A stretch of DNA of 36,180 bases from Propionibacteriales bacterium (GTDB lineage Bacteria > Actinomycetota > Actinomycetes > Propionibacteriales > Nocardioidaceae): NCBI GenBank assembly GCA_009377795.1, contig WHTJ01000046.1:1-36180 (forward strand), in the 5' to 3' direction. Positions 28,431 through 36,180 of the stretch are shown piece after piece. Under the pieces are notes generated by a model, which had not been told where the DNA came from, did no database searches, and saw nothing but the letters and a program-made list of their open reading frames with translations. Every line of letters begins with the position of its first letter. The stretch's first letter is position 1. A program made the position numbers and the translations under genes.

Positions 28431-28539
28431 GTGTTTGCTCGCCGTACCGTTCTCTGCTCGCCTGGTTACCGCTTGGCGCCCGAAATGTTCCTGATGTGGC
28501 ACGGTTCGACGAGCAAACCGCAAGCTAGCGAGCAAAGAC
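28431..28539. repeat. Imperfect inverted-repeat segment between two direct repeats
   Basis: The left arm 28431-28462 and right arm 28508-28539 share inverted blocks at both their outer ends (TTTGCTCGC) and inner ends (TGCTCG). The enclosed 45 bases have lower GC content than the surroundings. There is no open frame of note; the stretch 28364-28620 holds no gene. It could be a small non-autonomous element or a folded RNA. Confidence 0.45.
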
Positions 28540-28554
28540 GACGCGAGGATGTCG

Positions 28555-28580
28555 GCCAGATGTGCAATCTCGGCGCGAGG
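28555..28580 (+). repeat. Interspersed repeat copy, identical to 28331-28356
   Basis: This is the second copy of the identical 26 bases, 224 bases downstream of the first and 41 bases from the transglycosylase stop. The two copies form direct repeats around the inverted-repeat segment. Confidence 0.85.
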
Positions 28581-28583
28581 AAG

Positions 28584-28636
28584 GGCGGTGCCGTCAGCGC
28601 GCGAGGAGGGGGCGGTGCGGTCAGCAGCCGAGGAGG
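28584..28636. repeat. Imperfect 26-bp tandem duplication covering the transglycosylase stop codon
   Basis: Units 28584-28609 and 28611-28636 match at about 22 of 26 positions. The second contains the last codons and stop of the transglycosylase; the first lies just beyond it. Confidence 0.5.
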
Positions 28637-29937
28637 CCGCAGAGCAGGCCGGCCAGGCCGAGGGACTTGAGGAGGTCGCCCAGCGGCTGGGAGAGGTAGC
28701 TCTTCGCCGCGTTCTCGGTCATGCCGGTGATCTCGGCCGCACAGGCGCTGATGGCCTTCTGCGGATCCGACAGGTCCGCGTCCGCGAACTTGTTGGCGCA
28801 CATCTGGGTCGCCTTCGCGGCGCCGATCACGGTGTCCTGAACCGGCTTGGTCGCCTGCTTGACGGTGTCTTGAACCGGGTCCGGCTCTTCGTCATTGGGC
28901 GGCGTCGGCTCGGGGTCGTTCTTCGGCGGGGCGTCGTTGTCGGGTGGTGGGCCCTCGTCGCGCGGATTCTCGTTGTCTGGCTGGCTACCGCCACCATCAC
29001 CGGTCTTGACGTGGTTACCAGAGTCAGAACCACGATCGTTCTTCCCGCGATTCTTGCCCGTGCGGTCTGCGGCCGCTCTTGGCGGCATCGCCGGGCGGAG
29101 GGTGAAGGACGCCGGCGTGGTGTTCGGCACCGCGGAGAAGTCACCACTGGCGTACGCCGCCGCGATCGCCATCACCAGGTCGACATACTCATCGCTGTGG
29201 TTGTAGCGGTGGACCGCGGTCCGTTGGCCGGACTTGGTGGACAGATCCTCGTCGCCGGCGCAGAGATACACCGCGGTCGCGGTGGCCGCGTCATAGATGT
29301 TCTGCGGGTCCTTCGTGCCGTCCTGGTTGGCGTCGACGCCCGCGACCCGCCAGGTGGCGGGGATGAACTGCATCGGCCCGACCGCGCGGTCGTACACCGG
29401 GTCGTTGTCGAGCAGGCCGCCATCGGAGTCGAGGATTCGGGCGGCGCCGCCCTTGCCGTTCAGCGGTACGCCGAGGATGCCCGGCCTCGCGGTGCCCTCG
29501 GCGTCCAGGCTGTTGCCCCCGAACCGGCCGTGATCCGACTCGACCCGGCCGATGGCCGCGAGCAGGGCCCAGCCGATGTTGCAGCCCGGGTCGGCCTGGT
29601 TGAGGATCGTCGCCGCACGCTGGTAGGCGCTGAGTGCGGTGCTGGGAATCCCGCTGATCCCGCCGGCGGCGGTGGCGGAGGTGATGGCCGATCCCGTGCG
29701 CGACGACGTGAGGCGGGCGCTCTCGCCGGCGGTCGTGGACGGCATGGCCACGCTGGCGGCCTGGTCGAAGATGTCGGCGGGCACCTCGGGCACGCCGGGG
29801 ACGTCGGCCGCCGCGGGTACGGGGTTGTCGCCGGCGGCCGCACCGGCCGACCACGCGCCGGACAGCACCAGCAGCGGCAGCAGAGCGGCGACCCTCCGCC
29901 AGCGGGGTGCGGTCGCCTTTCGGCGTCCCTTGCCCAT
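28621..29937 (-). CDS. Secreted lytic murein transglycosylase (SLT_2/MltB-like)
   Basis: This 438-residue protein has a basic start and hydrophobic helix (RVAALLPLLVLSGAWSAGAAA), which form a signal peptide. The transglycosylase domain (about 100-270) has the catalytic Glu in LLAAIGRVESDHGRFGG and the family stretches GPMQFIPATW and NIYDAATATAVYL. A Pro/Asp/Asn-rich linker leads to a C-terminal region with four cysteines that ends LLCGLLGC. It cleaves peptidoglycan outside the membrane. ATG 29937 is chosen because GGAGG lies a few bases upstream; the GTG at 29958 lies before that site. The upstream region has a BldN-like promoter and two dyads. Confidence 0.9.
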   Translation of the reverse strand: MGKGRRKATAPRWRRVAALLPLLVLSGAWSAGAAAGDNPVPAAADVPGVPEVPADIFDQAASVAMPSTTAGESARLTSSRTGSAITSATAAGGISGIPSTALSAYQRAATILNQADPGCNIGWALLAAIGRVESDHGRFGGNSLDAEGTARPGILGVPLNGKGGAARILDSDGGLLDNDPVYDRAVGPMQFIPATWRVAGVDANQDGTKDPQNIYDAATATAVYLCAGDEDLSTKSGQRTAVHRYNHSDEYVDLVMAIAAAYASGDFSAVPNTTPASFTLRPAMPPRAAADRTGKNRGKNDRGSDSGNHVKTGDGGGSQPDNENPRDEGPPPDNDAPPKNDPEPTPPNDEEPDPVQDTVKQATKPVQDTVIGAAKATQMCANKFADADLSDPQKAISACAAEITGMTENAAKSYLSQPLGDLLKSLGLAGLLCGLLGC

Positions 29938-29996
29938 CGTTCCTCCGATTCCCTCCACCGGCGCCGCCCCTCAAGCAGACCGTTTCCTACGCCTGA

Positions 29997-30043
29997 GTAA
30001 CGACACCTGAGCAGTCAGGTTACGCGATGAAGGGGTTCATCGC
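29997..30043 (-). promoter_or_regulatory. Candidate BldN-like promoter and two perfect dyads before the transglycosylase
   Basis: On the minus strand CGTAAC (30019-30024) and CGTTAC (29997-30002) are 16 bases apart, close to the BldN consensus (CGTAAC/CGTTGA). The spacer holds the dyad ACCTGA-GCAG-TCAGGT (30005-30020). The dyad GCGATGAA-GGGG-TTCATCGC (30024-30043) abuts the -35. The hexamers are partly inverted copies of each other, so an operator reading is also possible. Confidence 0.4.
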
Positions 30044-30149
30044 ACGTAAAAGGTGACGAACGACCCATCGCCTCGACATTGAGGAGACGCTCCGGGCTCG
30101 CGAACATGACGCGATCCGGCCCCGACTTCGGTTCCCGGTGGCGCTCGGC

Positions 30150-30155
30150 CAGAAT
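30150..30155 (+). promoter_or_regulatory. -10 box of a probable leaderless hemL promoter
   Basis: CAGAAT is followed by six bases and the GTG at 30162, the same geometry as at acuC and the sensor kinase. No strong Shine-Dalgarno is present for this start. Confidence 0.4.
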
Positions 30156-30161
30156 GGGCCG

Positions 30162-31517
30162 GTGACTGCTCAGGGCTATCCGCAATACGCCCCGGTCTCC
30201 GCCGGCCTGTACGCCCGGGCGCGCATGGTGACCCCGGGCGGCGTGAACTCGCCCGTACGCGCGTTCCACGCGGTCGGTGGAGTACCGCGGTTCATCACCT
30301 CCGCTCAGGGCCCCTACCTCACCGACGCCGACGGCAGGACCTACGTCGACCTGGTGTGCTCCTGGGGCCCGATGCTGCATGGCCACGCCCATCCGCACCT
30401 CGTCGACGAGGTCGCCCGGGCGTTGGCGGCGGGGACGTCGTACGGCGCGCCGACCCGCGCCGAGCTGGAGCTGGCCGAGCTGATCGTCGGCCGCACCCCG
30501 GTGGACCAGGTGCGCTTCGTGTCCTCCGGCACCGAGGCCACGATGTCGGCGATCCGGCTGGCTCGCGGCGTCACCCGGCGCGATCTGGTGGTGAAGTTCG
30601 CCGGCTGCTACCACGGGCACGTCGACGCCCTGCTCGCCGAGGCCGGGTCCGGCGTCGCCACCTTCGGGCTCCCGGGCACGCCCGGCGTTCCCGCGAGCGC
30701 GACCGAGTCGACACTGGTCTTGCCGTACAACGACCGGGAGGCGGTCGCGGCCACCTTCGCCGAGCACGGCCACCGGATCGCGTGCGTGATCACCGAGGCG
30801 GTGCCGGGGAACATGGGCGTGGTCCCACCCGTGGACGACTTCAACGGCTTCCTCGCCAAGACGTGCTCCGCCCACGGCGCGTTGTTCATCTCCGACGAGG
30901 TCATGACCGGCTTCCGGGTGAGTCGTCGTGGACAGTACGGCGTCGACGGCGCCGGATGGCGGCCCGACCTGATGACCTTCGGCAAGGTGATGGGCGGCGG
31001 CTTCCCGGCTGCGGCGTTCGGGGGGCGAGCCGAGATCATGGCCGAGCTGGCGCCGGACGGGCCGATCTACCAGGCCGGCACGCTGTCCGGGAACCCGGTC
31101 GCGATGATCGCCGGGCTCGCGAACCTGCGGCTCGCCGATCACATGGCGTATGACCGGCTTGACGAGGCCTCCGCCCGGCTGCAGCGAATGGTGAGCGAGG
31201 CGCTCACCGAGGCGTCGGTCCCGCATGTGGTGTCGGCGGCCGGGAACCTCTTCAGCGTGTTCTTCGTCAAGGACGATGACACGACCATGACGAGCGTGCG
31301 GGACTTCACGGACGCGAGACGGCAGGACTCCCACCGGTTCAAGATGTTCTTCCACGCGATGCTGCAGGCGGGGGTGTACCTGCCCCCGAGCGGATACGAG
31401 GCATGGTTCGTGAGCACGGTGCACGACGATCAGGCGATGGAGCGGATCGCCGCCGCGCTGCCGGGCGCGGCATGGGCCGCGGCCCACGCTCGGAGTGACG
31501 GCGAAGGGAAGCGATGA
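30162..31517 (+). CDS. hemL: Glutamate-1-semialdehyde 2,1-aminomutase
   Basis: This 451-residue PLP enzyme turns glutamate-1-semialdehyde into 5-aminolevulinate, the step after HemA. Signature stretches are [44 protein letters not shown], the [10 protein letters not shown] strand and the PLP lysine in [21 protein letters not shown] 30162 is preferred because family members begin near this point and a -10 box fits; GTG 30138 would add eight residues. The stop overlaps the phosphatase start (ATGA). hemL before the cytochrome c maturation genes is the mycobacterial order (Rv0524-Rv0529). Confidence 0.96.
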   Translation: MTAQGYPQYAPVSAGLYARARMVTPGGVNSPVRAFHAVGGVPRFITSAQGPYLTDADGRTYVDLVCSWGPMLHGHAHPHLVDEVARALAAGTSYGAPTRAELELAELIVGRTPVDQVRFVSSGTEATMSAIRLARGVTRRDLVVKFAGCYHGHVDALLAEAGSGVATFGLPGTPGVPASATESTLVLPYNDREAVAATFAEHGHRIACVITEAVPGNMGVVPPVDDFNGFLAKTCSAHGALFISDEVMTGFRVSRRGQYGVDGAGWRPDLMTFGKVMGGGFPAAAFGGRAEIMAELAPDGPIYQAGTLSGNPVAMIAGLANLRLADHMAYDRLDEASARLQRMVSEALTEASVPHVVSAAGNLFSVFFVKDDDTTMTSVRDFTDARRQDSHRFKMFFHAMLQAGVYLPPSGYEAWFVSTVHDDQAMERIAAALPGAAWAAAHARSDGEGKR

Positions 31518-32176
31518 GCACGGAGTCCGAGCGCACCGTCGTGCATCTGTTGCGGCATGGAGAGGTGCACAACCCCGCGGGCGTTCTGTACGGCCGGATG
31601 GCCGGGTATCACCTCTCCGACCTGGGCCGGCAGATGGCCGAACGGGTCGCGGACGAGCTGGCCGGGCGGGACATCGTCCATCTGGTGTCCTCGCCGTTGG
31701 AGCGCGCACAGCAGACCGCGGCTCCGTTCGTGGAGCGCCTGGGGCTCGACATCACGACCGACCGGCGGGCGATCGAGGCGGCCAACTACTTCGAGGGCAA
31801 GTCCTTCGCGGTGGGCAGCGGCGCGCTGTTTCGGCCGTCCGCCTGGTGGCACCTGCGCAATCCGGTCCGGCCCTCCTGGGGTGAGCCGTATCGCCAGCTG
31901 GTACGCCGGATGCGGGACACGATGGACGACGCCCGGATCGCGGCCGCCGGTCACGAGGCGCTCGTGGTCTCACACCAGCTCCCGATCTGGATCGTGCGGT
32001 GTGCCGTCGAGGGCCGGCCCCTGGTGCATGACCCGCGGCGGCGGCAGTGCACGCTGTGCAGCCTGACGTCGTTCACGTACGTCGGGGACGAGATCGTGTC
32101 GGTGGGTTACTCGGAGCCCGCGGTCGACCTGCTGCCGGTTCGTGAACGCAAGGCGAAGTTCTCCGCGGGGGCTTGA
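31514..32176 (+). CDS. Histidine phosphatase superfamily protein
   Basis: This 220-residue phosphoglycerate-mutase-like phosphatase has the catalytic LLRHGE (His15) near the N-terminus, [10 protein letters not shown] with the second arginine, and VVSHQLPIW with the second histidine. The substrate is unknown. It lies between hemL and the thioredoxin-like gene, as Rv0525 does. That conserved place suggests a link to haem or cytochrome c maturation, but no direct role is known to me. It overlaps hemL by ATGA. Confidence 0.9.
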   Translation: MSTESERTVVHLLRHGEVHNPAGVLYGRMAGYHLSDLGRQMAERVADELAGRDIVHLVSSPLERAQQTAAPFVERLGLDITTDRRAIEAANYFEGKSFAVGSGALFRPSAWWHLRNPVRPSWGEPYRQLVRRMRDTMDDARIAAAGHEALVVSHQLPIWIVRCAVEGRPLVHDPRRRQCTLCSLTSFTYVGDEIVSVGYSEPAVDLLPVRERKAKFSAGA

Positions 32177-32178
32177 GA

Positions 32179-32772
32179 GTGCTTCTTCGTCGTACGCCTG
32201 CGGGTGCCGCCCGCGGCATGCTGGGCGGTCTCGCGGTGGTCGTCGCGGTGGTCGGTGCCGGCTGCTCGCAGACCCAGGGCGGACCCCAGGGCTTTGTCAG
32301 CGGTGGTGGCACCGTGACGGTGATCGAGGCCGGCGAACGCGAGCCGGCTCCGGAGCTGACCGGCGAGACCCTCGACGGCGAGCGCCTGTCGCTGGCGGAC
32401 TTCGGCGGCCAGGTCGTCGTGCTCAACGTCTGGGGGTCCTGGTGCGCGCCATGCCGGGCGGAGGCCCCCGACCTGGTCAAGGCGGCGAACCGGCTCGAGG
32501 CTCGCGGCGTCCAGTTCCTGGGCATCGACGTGCAGGACGGGGACAAGGCCAATGCCACGGCGTTCGTGCGCAACTTCGACGTTCCGTACCCGAGCATCTA
32601 CGACCCCGACGGCTCGACCCTGCTCGGCTTCCGGGACACGCTGCCGCCGAATGCGATTCCGAGCACGCTGGTGATCGACGGCGACGGCCGGGTGGCCGCG
32701 CGAGTCCTCGGCTCCGTGACCGAGACCACGGTCGTCGATCTGGTGGACGAGGCATCCGGCGGGCCGTCATGA
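32179..32772 (+). CDS. TlpA/ResA-like thioredoxin lipoprotein
   Basis: This 197-residue protein has an N-terminal signal with a lipobox-like VGAGC (Cys29) and a thioredoxin fold with WGSWCAPC (Cys89, Cys92). It probably reduces the haem-binding cysteines of apocytochrome c outside the membrane, receiving electrons from CcdA. The GTG at 32179 has GGGGG seven bases upstream; a TTG at 32173 that overlaps the previous stop is the alternative. It ends in an ATGA overlap with ccdA. The -3 position of the lipobox is glycine, which is unusual but tolerated. Confidence 0.9.
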   Translation: MLLRRTPAGAARGMLGGLAVVVAVVGAGCSQTQGGPQGFVSGGGTVTVIEAGEREPAPELTGETLDGERLSLADFGGQVVVLNVWGSWCAPCRAEAPDLVKAANRLEARGVQFLGIDVQDGDKANATAFVRNFDVPYPSIYDPDGSTLLGFRDTLPPNAIPSTLVIDGDGRVAARVLGSVTETTVVDLVDEASGGPS

Positions 32773-33527
32773 GTGAGTGGTTCTGGGACACCGCGACGTC
32801 CGGGTCACTGCTGCTGGCGGTCCCGGTGGCCCTGGTGGCCGGGCTGGTGTCGTTTTTCTCGCCGTGCGTCGTGCCGCTGTTGCCGGGCTACGTGTCGTAC
32901 ATGACCGGGCTCAGCGGCGCCGACCTGCAGGACAGCACCGGCGCGCGGAGGCGGGGCCGCATGCTGCTGGGGGCGTTCCTGTTCGTGCTCGGCTTCGCCG
33001 TCGTCTTCATGAGCTACGGCGCCCTGTTCGGGGGTGTCGCCACCTGGCTCGGCGAGTACGAGGGAACGATCATGCGAGTGCTCGGGGTGGTGACCATCCT
33101 GCTCGGGCTGGTGTTCCTGGGCGGGCTGCCGTTCCTGCAGCGTGACGTGCGTATCCACAAGGTGCCGGGCGTCGGCCTGGTGGCGGCGCCGCTGCTCGGG
33201 GTGCTCTTCGGGTTGGGCTGGACGCCGTGCATCGGTCCGACGCTGGGCGCCGTGCTCAGCCTGAGCTACAACGAGGCGTCGGCCGGGCGAGGCGCCTTCT
33301 TGACCTTCTTCTACAGTCTCGGGCTCGGGCTCCCGTTCCTGCTGGCCGCGGTCGCCTTCCGCCGGATGCTGGGTGCGGTGGGGTGGGTACGCCGGCACCA
33401 GGTGTGGGTGACCAGGGCGGGTGGCGTGATGCTGGTCGCGGTCGGTGTGCTGTTGGTGAGCGGAATCTGGGACCTGCTCATCGCGGACATGCGGGGCTGG
33501 ATCCAGGGATTCGAGCCGCCGGTGTGA
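32769..33527 (+). CDS. ccdA: Cytochrome c biogenesis protein CcdA
   Basis: This 252-residue membrane protein has six hydrophobic segments. The redox cysteines are Cys33 in FFSPCVVPLLPGY and Cys154 in GWTPCIGPTLG. It passes electrons from cytoplasmic thioredoxin across the membrane to the TlpA-like lipoprotein. The ATG overlaps the tlpA stop (ATGA) and the 3' end overlaps the resB GTG. The frame is open far upstream, but that part is shadow. Confidence 0.95.
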   Translation: MSEWFWDTATSGSLLLAVPVALVAGLVSFFSPCVVPLLPGYVSYMTGLSGADLQDSTGARRRGRMLLGAFLFVLGFAVVFMSYGALFGGVATWLGEYEGTIMRVLGVVTILLGLVFLGGLPFLQRDVRIHKVPGVGLVAAPLLGVLFGLGWTPCIGPTLGAVLSLSYNEASAGRGAFLTFFYSLGLGLPFLLAAVAFRRMLGAVGWVRRHQVWVTRAGGVMLVAVGVLLVSGIWDLLIADMRGWIQGFEPPV

Positions 33528-35110
33528 CGGACACGAGGAACCGGCCCGGCCGTACCACGAAGCGGGCACCGGCGCTGAACACAGTCGAGTTCCTGCGCTG
33601 GGCATGGCGGCAGCTGACGTCGATGCGCATCGCGCTCGTCCTGCTGTTCCTGCTCGCGGTGGCGGCGATCCCCGGCTCGCTCATCCCGCAGTCCACCGTC
33701 GACCCGGCGGCGGTGTTCTCGTTCCGGGAGAACAACCCGGACCTCGCCCGCTGGTACGACCGCCTCGGCATGTTCGACGTCTTTCGCTCCGTCTGGTTCG
33801 GCGCGATCTACCTCATGCTGATGGTGTCGCTGGTCGGCTGCATCGTGCCGCGGACGCGTCTCTACTGGCGAAGCTTCCGAGCCAAGCCGCCGGACGCGCC
33901 GAGCAGGCTGTCGCGGCTGCCCGCGCATCACCGCTGGGTCGATTCCGACGACGCCGAGACCGTGGCGGGACGCGTCGAGCAGGCGTTGCGGGATCGGCGC
34001 TATCGGGTACGCCGGTACGTCGACGGGTCCGGGCGCCAGGTCGTGGCCGCGGAGAACGGCCAGCTGCGCGAGGCCGGCAACCTCGTGTTCCACCTGGGGA
34101 TCGTCGTCGTACTGCTGGCCGTGGCCTATGGCGCGCTGTTCGGGTTCAAGGGCGCGGCGCTGGTGGTGGAGAAGGAGGGTTTCTCCAACACCCTGACGCA
34201 GTACGACGAGTTCACCCCGGGGGCGTGGTTCGACACCACGGACCTGGATCCGTTCACCCTGACCGTCAGGGACTTCGACGTGACGTTCGAGACCGCAGGG
34301 GAGCAGCGCGGTGCTCCACGCTCCTTCCGTGCCGACCTCGGCTACGTCGAGCAGCCGGGCGCGAAGCCCGCGCCGTACGACCTCCAGGTCAACCACCCGC
34401 TGCGGGTCGGAAGCACCTCGGTGTTCCTGGTCGGGCACGGATACGCGCCCCGGGTCACCGTGCGCGACGGCGACGGGGACGTGGCGTTCCGCGGGCCGGT
34501 GCCGTTCCTGCCGCAGGACGGCTCGTACACCTCGATCGGTGTGGTCAAGGTGCCGGACGCCCAGCCGGAGCAGCTGGGTTTCGAAGGGTTCTTCCTGCCC
34601 ACCCAGGCGTTCGACGAGACCCGCGGGCCGTACTCAGCATTCCCGGACGCGCTGAACCCGGCGCTCGTGCTCACCGCGTACTCCGGCGACCTGCAGATGA
34701 ACACCGATGAGCCGCAGTCGGTCTATGTGATCGAGAAGGACAAGCTCACCCAGTTCAAGAACGACAAGGGCGATCCGTTCCGCCTGCTGCTGCGGCCCGG
34801 CGACACGGTGAAGCTGCCCGACGGCGCGGGCAGCTTCACGTTCGACGGCGTCTCCCGGGCGGTCCGGCTGCAGATCGGCAGCTCCCCAGGCAAGCTGCTC
34901 GCGCTGCTCGCGGTGATCGCCGCGACGCTGGGCCTGATCGCCTCGCTGTTCATCCGGCCGAGACGGGCCTGGGTGCGGGTCGACGGCAGCGGTGGCGATA
35001 CCGTGGTCGAGGTCGCCGGTCTGGACCGGGTGGCGGGGGGCAATCTGGTCGAGGCCGTCGAGGAGATCGCGACCGCGACCCGTCGCGGACCGCAGGAGGA
35101 GGCCACGTGA
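33524..35110 (+). CDS. resB: Cytochrome c biogenesis protein ResB
   Basis: This 528-residue ResB/Ccs1 protein has about four membrane helices: near 35-52, 87-105, 188-206, and 450-470 before the C-terminal tail. A large extracytoplasmic domain (about 210-445) lies between the third and fourth. SLIPQSTVDP and NLVFHLGIVVVLLAVAYG are typical, and His in the latter may touch haem. It forms the system II haem lyase with CcsB and attaches haem to apocytochrome c. It overlaps ccdA and ccsB by four bases each (GTGA). Confidence 0.95.
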   Translation: MTDTRNRPGRTTKRAPALNTVEFLRWAWRQLTSMRIALVLLFLLAVAAIPGSLIPQSTVDPAAVFSFRENNPDLARWYDRLGMFDVFRSVWFGAIYLMLMVSLVGCIVPRTRLYWRSFRAKPPDAPSRLSRLPAHHRWVDSDDAETVAGRVEQALRDRRYRVRRYVDGSGRQVVAAENGQLREAGNLVFHLGIVVVLLAVAYGALFGFKGAALVVEKEGFSNTLTQYDEFTPGAWFDTTDLDPFTLTVRDFDVTFETAGEQRGAPRSFRADLGYVEQPGAKPAPYDLQVNHPLRVGSTSVFLVGHGYAPRVTVRDGDGDVAFRGPVPFLPQDGSYTSIGVVKVPDAQPEQLGFEGFFLPTQAFDETRGPYSAFPDALNPALVLTAYSGDLQMNTDEPQSVYVIEKDKLTQFKNDKGDPFRLLLRPGDTVKLPDGAGSFTFDGVSRAVRLQIGSSPGKLLALLAVIAATLGLIASLFIRPRRAWVRVDGSGGDTVVEVAGLDRVAGGNLVEAVEEIATATRRGPQEEAT

Positions 35111-36135
35111 CCACAGAGCAGCTCGGCTACGCATCGAACCTGGCGCTGGTGTCGGCGACCATCGTCTACGCGCTCGCGATGCTCTCGCACATCGCGGAGT
35201 GGGCGAGCGCTCGGAAGGTCGTCGTACGCGAGCAGCCGCCGGCCGAGGCCCCGCGGGCCGAGCTGGTGGCCGCCGGTGTCCCGCCCGCCGGTCCGCCGGC
35301 TGAAGGTACCGCCGAGGGTGTCGCGGCGAGTGCGACCGATGCGGCGCCGCCGACGACGGGCGCCGAGGCGGAGCTCCGGACCGAGCGGTTCGCGCAGATC
35401 GGCGTCTCCCTCACCGTCTTGGCGTTCCTCGTCCATCTGATGGGGGTGGCGGCCCGCGGCTTCGCGGCCGGGCCCCGGGTGCCCTGGGGAAACATGTTCG
35501 AGTTCGCCACCACCGGCGCGCTCGCGGCGGTCGCGGCGTACCTGGTGGCGCTGAAGCTCTACCGCACGCAGTGGCTGGGGCTGCTGGTGACCGGGTTCGC
35601 CGTCGTGGTGCTCGGCGTCGCGATGCTGACGCCGGTCTATGTCGCGCCCGGGCCGCTGGTTCCGGCGCTGCACTCGTACTGGCTCGCGATCCACGTGTCC
35701 GCTGCCGCGATCTCCGGCGGTGCGTTCGGAGTCGGCGCTCTGGCTTCGGTGCTCTACCTGCTGAAGAGCCGGGCGGAGAGCCGTACGCCGGAGGTCCAGG
35801 GTGTCTGGTCGCGGCTGCCGGCGGCGATCGAGATCGACCGGATCGCCTACAAGGTGCACGCGTTCGCCTTCCCGCTGTGGACCTTCGGCGCGCTGATCGC
35901 CGGCCCGATCTGGGCGTACTACGCGTGGAGCCGGTTCTGGGGATGGGACCCCAAGGAGGTCTGGGCGCTGATCACCTGGGTGGTCTACGCGGCGTACCTG
36001 CACGCGCGGGCCACCGCGGGCTGGCAGGGTCGGCGGGCCTCGATCATCGCGTTGGTCGGCTTCGCGACGTTCCTGTTCAGCTTCATCGGCATCAACCTGT
36101 TCGGCTCCGGCCTCCACGCCTACGCCGGAGTCTGA
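35107..36135 (+). CDS. ccsB: Cytochrome c biogenesis protein CcsB (CcsA/ResC type)
   Basis: This 342-residue membrane protein has one helix at the N-terminus, then a Pro/Ala-rich loop (about 38-90), then about seven helices. The tryptophan-rich haem-handling motif is WGWDPKEVWALITW, preceded by PWGNMFEF. Flanking histidines (YWLAIHVSAA and the HARATAGWQ region) are candidate haem ligands. With ResB it forms the haem export and ligation complex. It is the last gene of the hemL-ccs run seen here; the remaining 45 bases of the window hold no feature I can support. Confidence 0.95.
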   Translation: MTTEQLGYASNLALVSATIVYALAMLSHIAEWASARKVVVREQPPAEAPRAELVAAGVPPAGPPAEGTAEGVAASATDAAPPTTGAEAELRTERFAQIGVSLTVLAFLVHLMGVAARGFAAGPRVPWGNMFEFATTGALAAVAAYLVALKLYRTQWLGLLVTGFAVVVLGVAMLTPVYVAPGPLVPALHSYWLAIHVSAAAISGGAFGVGALASVLYLLKSRAESRTPEVQGVWSRLPAAIEIDRIAYKVHAFAFPLWTFGALIAGPIWAYYAWSRFWGWDPKEVWALITWVVYAAYLHARATAGWQGRRASIIALVGFATFLFSFIGINLFGSGLHAYAGV

Positions 36136-36180
36136 CAGCGGCGGCGCCGAGGACACCCCGGGCGATCGAGCCTCGCCTAG

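Noticed and set aside
28338-28670. Short plus-strand open frame through the repeat region
   Set aside because: It consists of repeat and relic sequence, with no start signal or similarity.

Overview
The window is about 36 kb of GC-rich, densely coded DNA from an actinobacterium. I infer this from heavy use of GTG starts, TANNNT -10 boxes directly before start codons, a 33-residue bS22-type ribosomal protein, BldC/BdtA-like, BldN-like, RsbN-like, Rex and DevR/DevS-like regulators, and a haem-cytochrome c gene order known from mycobacteria and streptomycetes. The bldN-rsbN pair suggests a mycelial, perhaps sporulating, lineage. I cannot assign a genus. I found no tRNA, rRNA, CRISPR array, phage or insertion-sequence gene.

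Layout. Positions 1-3045: the end of an ABC-2 permease, a palindromic repeat, proline dehydrogenase, proC and a GNAT acetyltransferase. Positions 3215-7138: a large membrane protein carrying a split patatin lipase, then an AcuC-type deacetylase. Positions 7271-9875: BdtA-like DNA-binding protein, bS22, an SDR-type epimerase and a PlsC-like acyltransferase. Positions 9960-12364: a DevR-like response regulator facing a DevS/DosT-like GAF-GAF histidine kinase. Positions 12417-14375: an S9 prolyl oligopeptidase. Positions 14521-16639: the sigma factor BldN and its membrane anti-sigma factor RsbN, with a BldN-type promoter between them. Positions 16730-21746: a SerB-like HAD phosphatase, an acyl-CoA synthetase, a glutaredoxin-like protein, and a divergent YczE/MocR pair. 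Positions 21777-27773: the rex-hemA-hemC-hemD-hemB operon with a Rex-type operator on its promoter. Positions 27857-28636: a decayed region with a 5'-truncated proline dehydrogenase relic, interspersed repeats and a small inverted-repeat segment. Positions 28621-29937: a secreted lytic transglycosylase. Positions 30162-36135: hemL, a histidine phosphatase, and the system II cytochrome c maturation genes (TlpA/ResA-like, CcdA, ResB, CcsB), each start overlapping or almost touching the previous stop.

How the genes fit together. Haem synthesis (hemA, C, D, B, L) and covalent haem attachment to cytochromes c (tlpA, ccdA, resB, ccsB) sit with two redox regulators: Rex, which reads NADH/NAD+, and a predicted haem-based sensor kinase of the DevS/DosT type. 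The proC-bdtA-bS22-epimerase-acyltransferase-HAD-glutaredoxin-hemACDB-hemL-ccs order is an old actinobacterial backbone, also seen around Rv0500-Rv0529 in Mycobacterium tuberculosis. Between the backbone genes lie lineage-specific modules: DevRS-like, S9 peptidase, BldN/RsbN, acyl-CoA synthetase and YczE/MocR.

The points most worth a second look are the BldN-type promoter in front of rsbN, the haem-pocket residues of the kinase, the patatin site interrupted by a membrane domain, the basic tail on HemD, and a repeat family whose copy marks the breakpoint of the proline dehydrogenase relic.
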